Assembly: GCA_024704765.1 (NCBI GenBank)
Contig: JAKMXF010000304.1
Location: forward strand, 86,680-150,679
Source: Oopsacas minuta
Lineage: Eukaryota; Porifera; Hexactinellida; Lyssacinosida; Leucopsacidae
Reading direction: 5' to 3'
Length of the DNA stretch: 64,000 bases
Each line of letters starts with the position of its first letter. Position 1 is the stretch's first letter. Below the pieces are notes generated by a model. The model searched no databases, was not told the origin of the DNA, and saw nothing but the letters and a program-made list of their open reading frames with translations. Of this stretch, positions 35,784 through 45,195 are shown piece after piece. Position numbers and translations under genes: made by a program.

Positions 35784-35818
35784 CTATTCTTTACTAACTG
35801 CCCTATTAAACCACTGTT
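35784..35818 (-). repeat. right end of element C: heptamer-like word and 9-mer, long spacer
   Basis: Read inward on the minus strand: AACAGTG (35818-35812), a 19-nt spacer and AAAGAATAG (35792-35784). The first base of the heptamer differs from the left end; the non-autonomous element at 19971-21107 shows the same A at its right end. Confidence 0.8.
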
Positions 35819-36972
35819 CACTTGCAGGTTCGTCTGCAATCCCACACCGTTGCTTTGTATTGTAGCTCATCAGCTCTTTTCCATCAGAGGTTAACTGACG
35901 GATTGTCTCTTTGATATCCTCTATCGAACAATCTAAAGGAAACCCGTAGACAACATTCGTAATACTATTGATGTCACGGCTTGCTTTGCAGGAAATACAT
36001 GGCGCTCCTCCTTTCCTGTCATTGTTGCTAACGTTTTTCCGTCAAACATTGAAGCTTTGACTCTACTTTAACATGGCCATTTAGGTGATGAAATCCATTC
36101 TGATTTAGTGAAACAATTTCAGGGTTTATTTACTTGCTCAATTCTATCACTTTGTCAATAGTCTCCTTTTGGCAAATAAGTGCTACTGGTTGGTTGGAAA
36201 TCAGGAGTTAGGATGCCTGTTTTCCCACAGAACATTCCCGAATCGATCTATTACCTGAAGGGGTGAAACCATGAAGACAATATAATTTGATCGGTCTATA
36301 TTCAAGTCTGACAATAACCCAGGAGAGGAATGAGATCCAGAGCGATCCAGTCCATGCTTGATTTTGAGTGTTAATGGATGCAGTGTGGTGCAGGAAAATT
36401 TAGCACACATCCTTTTAACAACCGGTCAAAGAGAGAAATTACATGTGATGAGTAAGATATATAGACCCCTGTAGGATTGGAAACATTTGGATACCAGTCG
36501 AATGTTGGAACAATTGATTTTTTAATTTCACTAATTTTTCCCAAGTTGCCAAAACGAGGCCTTCTGATCGGAGATAATATTTAAGATCTCTCCATTTTCC
36601 TTTCCCAAGCTTAAGTTGATATGCTAAGAATGTTGATTTTTCTGGTGAAACTATGTTACTGAGGATTGGTATCGATTCTTCGTTATAGATTATCCAAGCG
36701 ATATTTGCGATGCTTTTAAAACCAATTTGTTCTACCGCTACAGTATACAACAGGAGAGCAACGTAGCGAATGACAGAAATATTTTCAAGTTGTGCTAACT
36801 GACGAATGGAAGTAAGTATCCCAGTCTGATCAAGCCTTATCTTCTTTGAACGAACTTGAATATCATCAATTGATTTTCTCCTCTCTACATTTGGAACCAA
36901 TCTAACACCGCTTTCTACATCCGGATACCGACAATTCGCACCGCGATAATTCGCACCACCGACAATTCGCAC
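35819..36972 (-). pseudogene. RAG1-like transposase B, N-terminal half and first part of core
   Basis: The minus strand reads VERRKSIDDIQVRSKKIRLD, TGILTSIRQLAQLENISVIR and FLAYQLKLGKGKWRDLKYYL (36439-36972), then LTLKIKHGLDRSGSH and NVLWENRHPNS (36201-36410). After further frame changes come MFDGKTLATMTG (second Asp retained), a degraded zinc CxxC region, VYGFPLDCSIEDI and CGIADEPAS at 35819. The Asp281 equivalent is His, while the DxSG Asp284 equivalent remains. The reading continues at 32206 after element C. Three imperfect AATTCGCACC repeats lie at its 5' side (36930-36973). Confidence 0.85.
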
Positions 36973-36973
36973 C

Positions 36974-37336
36974 TAATTTAGTATGATATTAGTTAATTAA
37001 TTTAATCTAAGTACACGTTAATAATCAATTTTCTAATAATTATTTCTGCACACAGAAAGTCTTAATTGGATAGATAATTCCAATTTTAGATGACATGATT
37101 CCATGAATCCATTTAATGATATGAATTCCAAAGATTGTTATAGTAAGTATTAAGTAAACACACACGAAGTAAATACTCTTAGGGCTATATTTGGTAAAGA
37201 GGAATGTAGCAAACAGGGTGTGATCACCTGTGATATTTGCAATCCTCGGACATAAATAGAAAATGATCTAGTTCTAACTCAGATTCGTTTTCTCATTACA
37301 ATCATCACAATATATCTTTGAAATTATAACTTCACA
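36974..37336. other. spacer between RAG1-like gene B and the MULE
   Basis: AT-rich sequence without a gene. It may contain the 5' non-coding part of element B and the left end of the MULE. Neither boundary could be placed. Confidence 0.3.
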
Positions 37337-38785
37337 ATGACGGAACCTCTTGATCAGCCGACCTTTAGGCTGATCAAGTCACAAAGAGGAGGAGACAAGC
37401 TGTTGGAGGATGGATATTTGTTTGGAGTGCAGAGGAGAGTTGGAGATGTGACGCATTGGTTGTGTGAGCAAAGAGGGGTGTGCAAAGCTAGAGTTCATAC
37501 CAAAGGGATGGTGATAGTCAAGCGCACGAATGAGCACTCCCATGGGCCTGGCGAGTAGGCAGCGGACTGTTGTGAAGCGAAGGCAGGCATGAAGAGGAAA
37601 GCACGGGAGTCCCAGGATAGCACACACCACATAGTGGGCGAGAGTTTGCTAACAGCATCAGAGGGTACTGCTGCTAAACTCCCCAAACTGGACAGCCTGA
37701 AGCGGACGATACAACGCCAACGTGCTAGTGTACTTGCAGCTCCAGCACAGCCTACCACTCTAGCAGAGCTAGCTCTACCAGCAGTCTACCAGCAGACAGC
37801 CAAGGGAGAACAGTTCTTACTCTACGACTCTGGTGCAGACGATGTACACAGATTCCTCATCTTCGGGACACAACACAACCTCGGGATGCTACGGCGAAGC
37901 AAGATCTGGCTAGCTGATGGCACCTTCAAGACGGCACCTCCCCTCTTCGCCCAGGTGTATGTGGTGCATGGACTTCGTGGAGGAGATGATCCTATGAAGA
38001 CCGGCCATCTGTTACCGAGCCTGTTCGTGCTACTGCCCAACAAGACGGAGGCTGCCTACCTGAGGATGTGGGAACAGATCTGCCTACTGTGTCCACTTGC
38101 CGAGCCTCAACAGATGCTCCTGGACTTTGAGAAGGGCGCGATTACCAGCTTTGAGCATGTCTGGCCTAACACAGTAGTGAAGTGCTGCTTCTTCCACCTC
38201 ACACAAAATATCTGGCGACATGTGCAGTCTGTAGGGCTGCAGTCTGCCTACACACATGACGAAGAGTTGGCTATGCGCATCCGGAGGATACCAGTCCTTG
38301 CTTTTGCCCGACCAGCAGACGTACCCGATCTGTTTGATCAAGTGGCAATGGACCTCCCCCTTACGCCTGAAATAGGCGAACTAGTCGACGACTTTGAGAG
38401 GACGTATATCGACCGCACAGTTGCCAGCGGATACCATGTAGCGGCGACGTACCCTATTCACCTGTGGGACAACCACATCGGCACGCCCTTAGGACTCCCC
38501 CGTACAACCAACGCCGTAGAGGCATGGCACCGCAGCTTCAATGCCACTGTCGGCTGCCATCACCCTACCATATGGAAGTTCATCCTCTCCCTCAAGCGTG
38601 AGCAGGGCCTAATGGAGGTGCGGCATACTAACTACCTCGTTGGCAAGCCACCAACCAAGCGGAGGCGGTCCCAACAGAGTGAGGAAGCGTTGAAGACTCT
38701 AGTTCGTGAATATTATTCTCCAGATCGTTCTAAAATGGAGTTCTTGCAGGGTGTAGCACATCATTTCAGCCTGGGAGCCGATTAA
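37337..38785 (+). CDS. FLYWCH-MULE transposase, left copy (one in-frame stop)
   Basis: Mutator-like DDE transposase. Residues 1-73 form a FLYWCH zinc finger (FRLIKSQRGGDKL, YLFGVQRR, THWLCEQRGVCKARVHT, HSHGPGE). A TAG at 37556-37558 follows GlyGlu. The same frame then continues AADCCEAKAGMKRKA and is open for 398 codons from the Met at 37589. The MULE core shows WLADGTFKTAP (Asp), LLDFEKGAI (Asp), CCFFHLTQNIWRHV, TTNAVEAWHRSFNATVGCHHPTIWKF and a basic KPPTKRRRS tail. The stop may be real (separate downstream start) or a single substitution. Base composition is clearly GC-richer than the surroundings, suggesting recent arrival or transfer. Most of this gene is duplicated in inverted orientation at 38843-40195. 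Confidence 0.88.
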
Positions 38786-38795
38786 CATGTTAATC
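37443..38795 (+). repeat. left arm of 1353-bp perfect inverted repeat
   Basis: Pairs with 38843-40195; all mirrored coordinates sum to 77638. The encoded 398-residue frames are identical and I saw no mismatch in the nucleotide segments I compared. The arm ends inside the FLYWCH domain on the outer side. On the inner side it ends with GATTAACATGTTAATC, which contains a self-palindrome. Confidence 0.93.
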
Positions 38796-38842
38796 AAAGC
38801 ATTATCTAGCCCTCAAATACATTGATTAGAGATAATCCTTTA
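38796..38842. other. 47-bp spacer at the centre of the MULE palindrome
   Basis: Unique AT-rich sequence between the two arms. Its short length means the arms could extrude as a large cruciform and makes a chimeric-read or amplification origin possible. Confidence 0.8.
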
Positions 38843-40195
38843 GATTAACATGTTAATCGGCTCCCAGGCTGAAATGATGTGCTACACCCTGCAAGAACTC
38901 CATTTTAGAACGATCTGGAGAATAATATTCACGAACTAGAGTCTTCAACGCTTCCTCACTCTGTTGGGACCGCCTCCGCTTGGTTGGTGGCTTGCCAACG
39001 AGGTAGTTAGTATGCCGCACCTCCATTAGGCCCTGCTCACGCTTGAGGGAGAGGATGAACTTCCATATGGTAGGGTGATGGCAGCCGACAGTGGCATTGA
39101 AGCTGCGGTGCCATGCCTCTACGGCGTTGGTTGTACGGGGGAGTCCTAAGGGCGTGCCGATGTGGTTGTCCCACAGGTGAATAGGGTACGTCGCCGCTAC
39201 ATGGTATCCGCTGGCAACTGTGCGGTCGATATACGTCCTCTCAAAGTCGTCGACTAGTTCGCCTATTTCAGGCGTAAGGGGGAGGTCCATTGCCACTTGA
39301 TCAAACAGATCGGGTACGTCTGCTGGTCGGGCAAAAGCAAGGACTGGTATCCTCCGGATGCGCATAGCCAACTCTTCGTCATGTGTGTAGGCAGACTGCA
39401 GCCCTACAGACTGCACATGTCGCCAGATATTTTGTGTGAGGTGGAAGAAGCAGCACTTCACTACTGTGTTAGGCCAGACATGCTCAAAGCTGGTAATCGC
39501 GCCCTTCTCAAAGTCCAGGAGCATCTGTTGAGGCTCGGCAAGTGGACACAGTAGGCAGATCTGTTCCCACATCCTCAGGTAGGCAGCCTCCGTCTTGTTG
39601 GGCAGTAGCACGAACAGGCTCGGTAACAGATGGCCGGTCTTCATAGGATCATCTCCTCCACGAAGTCCATGCACCACATACACCTGGGCGAAGAGGGGAG
39701 GTGCCGTCTTGAAGGTGCCATCAGCTAGCCAGATCTTGCTTCGCCGTAGCATCCCGAGGTTGTGTTGTGTCCCGAAGATGAGGAATCTGTGTACATCGTC
39801 TGCACCAGAGTCGTAGAGTAAGAACTGTTCTCCCTTGGCTGTCTGCTGGTAGACTGCTGGTAGAGCTAGCTCTGCTAGAGTGGTAGGCTGTGCTGGAGCT
39901 GCAAGTACACTAGCACGTTGGCGTTGTATCGTCCGCTTCAGGCTGTCCAGTTTGGGGAGTTTAGCAGCAGTACCCTCTGATGCTGTTAGCAAACTCTCGC
40001 CCACTATGTGGTGTGTGCTATCCTGGGACTCCCGTGCTTTCCTCTTCATGCCTGCCTTCGCTTCACAACAGTCCGCTGCCTACTCGCCAGGCCCATGGGA
40101 GTGCTCATTCGTGCGCTTGACTATCACCATCCCTTTGGTATGAACTCTAGCTTTGCACACCCCTCTTTGCTCACACAACCAATGCGTCACATCTC
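38843..40195 (-). repeat. right arm of the inverted repeat
   Basis: Exact reverse copy of 37443-38795. Beyond 40195 the sequence changes abruptly to a CTCCT repeat, so the FLYWCH start of this copy is missing. Confidence 0.93.
38853..40049 (-). CDS. MULE transposase, right copy (5'-truncated FLYWCH)
   Basis: Encodes the same 398 residues as the left copy from MKRKA to FSLGAD, with identical catalytic motifs. Upstream on the minus strand the frame passes the same TAG and part of the FLYWCH domain (THWLCEQRGVCKARVHT) before homology ends at 40195. It cannot encode the complete zinc finger. Confidence 0.88.
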   Translation of the reverse strand: MKRKARESQDSTHHIVGESLLTASEGTAAKLPKLDSLKRTIQRQRASVLAAPAQPTTLAELALPAVYQQTAKGEQFLLYDSGADDVHRFLIFGTQHNLGMLRRSKIWLADGTFKTAPPLFAQVYVVHGLRGGDDPMKTGHLLPSLFVLLPNKTEAAYLRMWEQICLLCPLAEPQQMLLDFEKGAITSFEHVWPNTVVKCCFFHLTQNIWRHVQSVGLQSAYTHDEELAMRIRRIPVLAFARPADVPDLFDQVAMDLPLTPEIGELVDDFERTYIDRTVASGYHVAATYPIHLWDNHIGTPLGLPRTTNAVEAWHRSFNATVGCHHPTIWKFILSLKREQGLMEVRHTNYLVGKPPTKRRRSQQSEEALKTLVREYYSPDRSKMEFLQGVAHHFSLGAD

Positions 40196-40205
40196 TTTCT
40201 CTTCT

Positions 40206-40325
40206 CACTCCTCTCCTCTCCTCTCCTCTCCTCTCCTCTCCTCTCCTCTCCTCTCCTCTCCTCTCCTCTCCTCTCCTCTCCTCTCCTCTCCTCTCCTCTC
40301 CTCTCCTTTCCTCTCCTCTCCTCTA
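40206..40325. repeat. (CTCCT)n microsatellite
   Basis: About 24 pentamer units with one substitution (TTTCC near 40305), directly outside the right arm of the palindrome. It may mark the breakpoint of the inverted duplication. Confidence 0.97.
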
Positions 40326-40335
40326 TTCTCTCCAT

Positions 40336-40392
40336 TGAGGTGCAGCTACCATGGAAGAAGGACAGTGGTTATGATGCGGTAGCTGCACCTCA
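40336..40392. repeat. 15-bp perfect inverted repeat
   Basis: TGAGGTGCAGCTACC (40336-40350) is complemented at 40378-40392, leaving a 27-base loop. It could be the paired ends of a tiny element or a hairpin. It follows the microsatellite immediately. Confidence 0.85.
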
Positions 40393-41340
40393 CTTGATCT
40401 TTCTACAACTCTCTCTCTTATATATATTATTTTAAGTTATCATAATTATTTATTTTCTTATTTTTCTTATATTTATCACTATTTTTATTCAATTAGTTTG
40501 TACACACATGCATATTAGTCATTAAATATAGTTTATTTATGACTTAACTTGATTCATCTGACTTGTTATCGAATAGAAACCTAAAGGGTTAATTTCCTGG
40601 CACGAACGGGGTGATTCAAACTTTACGTACCACTTAATGCCTGAATTGGATATCCTATTGGCAAGTATCCTTGTGTCCCCATTTTGTAGGATAATTGTGT
40701 AGGGGTATGAAGTTCATTTAATCATGACCTACGTGATATCATGATTATAAGTTAAATGAACAAAATATCTGTTACAAATATCATTCCGATCTATCCCAGC
40801 AAGGCCAATATTTAAAAGTGGATGGCTAGTTTACTTAACCGAAACAGTACCCATCCAGAGATTAAATTATCACCTATATTTATTGGATAAAGGGGTTGGC
40901 CAGATTAACCGGTGGCTCTATTAAGCGGAGTCCACCGTATTATTAAAGGAATTTAAGTAGCAATNGTTGAATACGATAAGTATCTTCTCCACATATCGTT
41001 GCCAACTCGTCATGAATAGACTTTGGAGGGATTTCGAGAATGGTGCGAAATTTGATGTACGTTCGTTGTTCAAGTTCCGAAAAATTTGGACAAGAAGCCA
41101 TGAAAAATGTAAAGGAGAAAATGTAGGTTTCTAAAAATAACTGAAACTTAGGAAATAATTAAGTGATCAACTCTCTCTAAGTTTTGTTAGAAAGTTGAAA
41201 TATGGTTCTATATAATTGCACTGAGAAATACTAGCTTAGAGCTACTATTTCATTAAAAATATACAGTGATTAGTATATATTGAATGCCTCTGTAGTATAT
41301 GTAAGTATAATTGTGGCGATGTTACAGATTCATTTATCTA
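40393..41340. other. unassigned stretch with an ambiguous base
   Basis: No gene recognised. GGTGGCTCTATTAAGCGGAG followed by TCCACCGTA near 40911-40939 resembles the pogo-like end at 26212 and may be a solo end. An undetermined base (N) is at 40965. Confidence 0.4.
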
Positions 41341-41341
41341 T

Positions 41342-41372
41342 TTCCCCATTATGGCCATTTTGTCACACTGTG
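41342..41372 (-). repeat. RAG-type end, long-spacer class
   Basis: Read inward from 41372: CACAGTG, TGACAAAATGGCC..., AAATAGA with TAG 26 nt after the heptamer. It is tentatively the right end of element A. Confidence 0.6.
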
Positions 41373-41539
41373 TAATGTTTTAATCGTTGTTCGTGCCTGC
41401 ACAGTGCAGTGGGTCCCAAGGCTGTATTAGGCAAATTTCTAACAGTTGATTAGTTTAATTTGACTCGTGAAGAAATTTAGACATTTGTTAAATAGACAAA
41501 ATATCAAGTTTCATATCACTTTATTAAGTAATTCTCTAG

Positions 41540-41615
41540 TTATGTCACATCTAATGTAGGAAATAATTGCCGAAGGAAATTGTTCTATAAATAGCGTAAT
41601 AAAACGACATTAGTT
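41540..41615 (+). pseudogene. RAG1-like fragment
   Basis: The plus-strand frame reads VMSHLM, stop, EIIAEGNCSINSVIKRH. It corresponds to DTSDMCREIIAKGSFSGVLNK of copy A. The piece is short and outside the proposed end of element A, so it belongs to a different copy. Confidence 0.45.
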
Positions 41616-41636
41616 ATAGTTCAAATATTTACCAAG

Positions 41637-41755
41637 CGAATATCAGTATTCGGCATTCGGTTGGTCCAAAATGAGTATTATCAGTAGTATTCGGTTGATG
41701 TAACCGAATATTATCAGTATTCGGTCCAGCAGCTATTCATGAATACTGATATTCG
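41637..41755. repeat. inverted repeat cluster of ATTCGGT words
   Basis: CGAATATCAGTATTC (41637-41651) is exactly complemented at 41741-41755. TATTCGGT or its complement occurs several times between them. It is probably a small foldback MITE. Confidence 0.75.
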
Positions 41756-41978
41756 GTTCGATCAGTTTCAACCTTGGACTGGCTTAATAAAGAGTAGCCA
41801 CAAGAACCTTCTTAAATTTATGTTTTCGATAGTTTCCATTCAAAAAAGTACATCGTTTAACATATTTGTCACTAATAGCCATCATAGATGAATTGGCATA
41901 TGCTCTGCCAATCTTACTGTACAACTTCCCTTCAATTCTTCAACCATTTATGATTTACCATTTTATCTACCTGTAAGC

Positions 41979-42554
41979 TTGTATTCAACTTTCTCGATTT
42001 TTGTTTCATTTTCCCTATTGATGCATAATTTCAAGAAGCATAAAGCTTCGCAGAAATCAACAGCTAAGCGTCGTCATACTGATGCTGGTGAGCACGCTCT
42101 CTCTATTCTTATTGCTAAGAATGAGATGGACTCGTTATCAACCTTTTCTGATAATCGTCCACCTCATCGATCCCCTGAACTGCAAACTGCTTACGATTCA
42201 AACCCTCATGCTGGTATATTTAAACGTATATTTAGGAGTAAATCATTGAAAAAAAACACTAATGTGATTTTGTCTTCGAGATCTAACTCTACAATCCTCA
42301 AAGACTCACTGCCTTTGTTAAGATCTGATTCAAATAATTATGTTTCTGTCCAAGACTCTATTATTTATTTAGTTTTCCAGAACTCTATTCGTGAAGTTTC
42401 TCTTCCATCTGTTCTGACATTTGACTGGATTACATCTAGTTTCAAATCTACATTCAACATGAATTTCTCAACTGACTTTGAATCCTCTTTTAATTTTAAC
42501 ATAAAGCATTCCAATGCTGACTCTTTTTCCGTAAGTCAGTCTCTCCTGTTGTAA
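41979..42554 (+). CDS. hypothetical protein, Ser-rich, 191 residues
   Basis: An uninterrupted 191-codon frame is unlikely to arise by chance in sequence this AT-rich. The start may be at 41979 (hydrophobic MYSTFSIFVSFSLL) or at 42021 (MHNFKKHKASQKSTAKRRHT). The protein is basic near the N-terminus (KHKASQKSTAKRR, FKRIFRSKSLKKN) and rich in Ser, Asn and Phe later. I recognise no domain. There is no transposon signature next to it. It could be a lineage-specific host gene or one exon of a larger gene; a short frame at 42647-42895 in the same strand may or may not be related. Confidence 0.5.
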   Translation: MYSTFSIFVSFSLLMHNFKKHKASQKSTAKRRHTDAGEHALSILIAKNEMDSLSTFSDNRPPHRSPELQTAYDSNPHAGIFKRIFRSKSLKKNTNVILSSRSNSTILKDSLPLLRSDSNNYVSVQDSIIYLVFQNSIREVSLPSVLTFDWITSSFKSTFNMNFSTDFESSFNFNIKHSNADSFSVSQSLLL

Positions 42555-42599
42555 ATTTCTTCCTTATATTAATTTTCTAGTTAAAACCACTAACATGAG

Positions 42600-45190
42600 A
42601 CTCTCACATTTCAAAATTTGAGTTATAGCATTTTATACACTAAAAAATGCTGGTCACTAAAACTTTTAGATTAGGGACTGGGTTGAATACTACGTTAAAT
42701 AGATATGCGAATTCAATTAGTAGCGTCACCCTAGTTATATTTTCTCGTACTTTCCAATTTTCCCCAGATTTAAGTTTCCATCCATCGATTGTAATTTCAG
42801 TCTATTCTTGTGGAAAGCGCGCAAAATTTTCTATATTTACCTTTATTCCAAATTCTTCCTGGATTTATTATAACATCCCTGTAGTATCCAATTAACCCTA
42901 GTTGGTTCGAAAGTGTGAACATTTTTCGTTTTACCCTAATCAATGAATTATTGATATTTGATAATACACAGAGTCTTTATCTCAAAATATTTCCGGAACG
43001 AGATTTTCCACATCATTATTTCAAAGAAATGCTCCAATTTGGATTGCTCTATTGAGAGGATTATTTATTAATTGTACAGACCTACAAATTATGAATTTTT
43101 CTTTGTTGATCGTGATTTAATTGCTTTTAGTCATGCTGATTCTGAATTTGGAGTCAATTTATTCCTTAACCTCAAAATGATGTGATTTTCAAATTGCAAA
43201 ATTGCAAAATTACGAAAACATTCATTCTCGAGTATGATAGAATCATTAACAGCTTCATTGGATATTGTATCTACGAATTATTTGTTATCCATTAGAAACT
43301 AGATCAGCTCTGTATGTATATGTAAAATTGACCATTTTGCACGCCATTTGTACTGTTTCTTTTGTTTGTTTATGTGTAGTGCCCAATTTTCATATTATGA
43401 TCAGTTTACTTACATACTGCTCATTTCAATATTTAATGTGACCCAATAAGGTTTTAATAACCGAATGCTACCGGGAAAATGTGTCATTTTATGACGTCAC
43501 AAGGATACTGAAATCTTGATTTGGGTACGCGAATTGATTAGAACAAATTGGTAAACTTATCGGTTCCTTTTCGTTACAAATGTGACACTTCTGCGTAATT
43601 GTTTAAATCCTCTTAATATATTTATGATCACACACGTATACAAAATAGTTTTCCTAAATTGTTTCAATTTTGCAATTTTGCATGTTTGTGCGGGATCAAA
43701 TTGTTACGTTATGAAATACATTGGACATTAAATTCGTAATCAACACCCAGAAATTAGTATAAATCAGTTGTCTAAATCCGAACAACTAAATCAGTGTAGA
43801 CCTGTGTTTATTTACTGGTACCAAATGTTGTTATTCAAAATTGTCATGCTAATATTCCCACCTTCCACATTTATTGTAGGTATTCACCATTACTCGACAA
43901 TCTTCAATGTTATGGCTAAATATTCTTAGAGACATAGTCTATTCCTAACTTCCCATACCCTGATAATCGATTTTGATATGAAATCTCCAACAAATATTAC
44001 GCAATCATCTATAATATTAGTCAGTATTGTATTTTTAAGCCTGCTTCATATTCACCAGAAATCGCATAGTAAATAATATTTTTTTCAGGGTATATGTAGT
44101 TGGGTATTTGTCATATGTCTTTAAGATGATATGACCCTAATTCTGCGAGGCTATTTTTCTTACTATGTTTATGATTAGTTGTTTTTTGGTTAACTTTATG
44201 TTTATACTTTTTCATTAATTACATATGCACGTATGCTGCTAGGTTTTATAACAGCTCAATTGTCTTTAGATGGAAATTTGGCACAATTTGATAAACCGCT
44301 TTCTTTCATCCAAATCACTAACTGATAAATTTTTCTTCCAGTTATAGTGCAGTATGAAAGTTAATTAATATACCGAAATAGCTTGGTCCCTGCGAAAAAG
44401 CAGTCGCTAGGCCCAACCCAAAGGTTCGTCAAATTTTGCCGCCCCTGATGATTGTCGCTTGTTTGAACACTTTTAATCGTCCCAATACAGTGGTTACATA
44501 GAGATGCTTACTCCATAAATTTCTTCTTCAAAACATAGTTACTCGCCTATTCAATTAGCATTTTGTGAATTTTGCGAAATTTAAACTACAGAGAAGTATT
44601 ATTATTCTAATTATCCTGTGTCATAGCCTAACTTCTGATAGGACAGGATATGCTCAATTGGTTAACCCTCAAATCTGATAAGTCAACACGTATGGCAAAT
44701 TTCTCAGAGACTTTATGATATACCGCTTAAATATTGGAGAATCAAGCTAGATTAATCACATTTCTAGTTCTTTCCAAAACCTCAATTTTGAGTCACCATT
44801 CCCTAATACATTTATCATCTTCTAGTACATTTTGCCACCTTTTCTCGGAGATGAATTTTCCTAATATTTATATTTCATCAAAGCAGATCCTAATTGGTTG
44901 CCAAAAGTGGTGAACATAACTCAAATTGAATATAACCAGTATTTTATTGTCAATAGGTGGGAAATTGAAACAGGGAATTGGACGTACATTGCGTTATTTT
45001 ATATTTACTATATTACCTTATTTCACTATGTTACTTGACCTCTTTTAAGCTATGTATATCAATATTTTCCCATCATATATTTTCTAACCACACCTCAGAG
45101 TGCAACTGGGTCATTGACCAATGGGTCAAATGGGTCATGGTTTATGGTTTATGACCCCTCAATAAATATTCATATACTATCTTTTGGACA
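42600..45190. other. unassigned stretch
   Basis: No further gene recognised. A diverged copy of the foldback repeat of 19603-21333 is present at about 43860-44110 (ATTCACCATTACTCGACAATC, ATGTTATGGCTAAAT, and TATATG/CATATG phrases to 44120). Confidence 0.4.
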
Positions 45191-45195
45191 ATATA

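Larger units (their letters stand above)
32207..35818 (+). mobile_element. RAG1-like transposon C, near-complete, with 5-bp duplication
   Basis: A 3612-bp element. Left end CACAGTGGTTTAGAAGC; right end, as complement, AACAGTGGTTTAATAGG. A perfect 5-bp target duplication CACTT lies at 32202-32206 and 35819-35823. It carries one transposase gene (33183-35399) and a small MITE (32565-32866). Removing the element and one CACTT joins the two halves of gene B in frame: ADEPAS on one side and GIDVFPAAPLHSY on the other, equivalent to HQPISEINIHPASPLHSY in copy C. This proves the boundaries. No RAG2-like (kelch) gene is inside. The 0.97 kb before the gene is otherwise non-coding. Confidence 0.95.
28970..41372 (+). 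mobile_element. RAG1-like transposon A, host of nested insertions (right end tentative)
   Basis: Left end CACAGTGTGGCAATATGG at 28970. The end at 41372, read inward on the minus strand, is CACAGTGTGACAAAATGG. The two ends match at 16 of 18 positions. Flanking pentamers TAATA (28965-28969) and TAATG (41373-41377) differ at one base. Between them lie gene A, element B inserted in it, element C inserted in B, and the MULE palindrome. The C-terminal exon of gene A was not found before the right end, so the pairing of ends is an inference. Confidence 0.5.

Noticed and set aside
40008-40382. 124-codon frame rich in Leu-Ser repeats
   Set aside because: It is the antisense of the MULE FLYWCH region running into the CTCCT microsatellite.
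28970-41372. Search for a RAG2-like kelch gene near the RAG1-like genes
   Set aside because: No frame with kelch GG/Y/W repeats or a PHD finger was seen on either strand in any of the elements; only RAG1-like frames are present.
41394-41412. CACAGTGCAGTGGGTCCC as another RAG-type end
   Set aside because: No AAATAGG-like block at either expected distance and no partner end; probably coincidence next to the real end at 41372.
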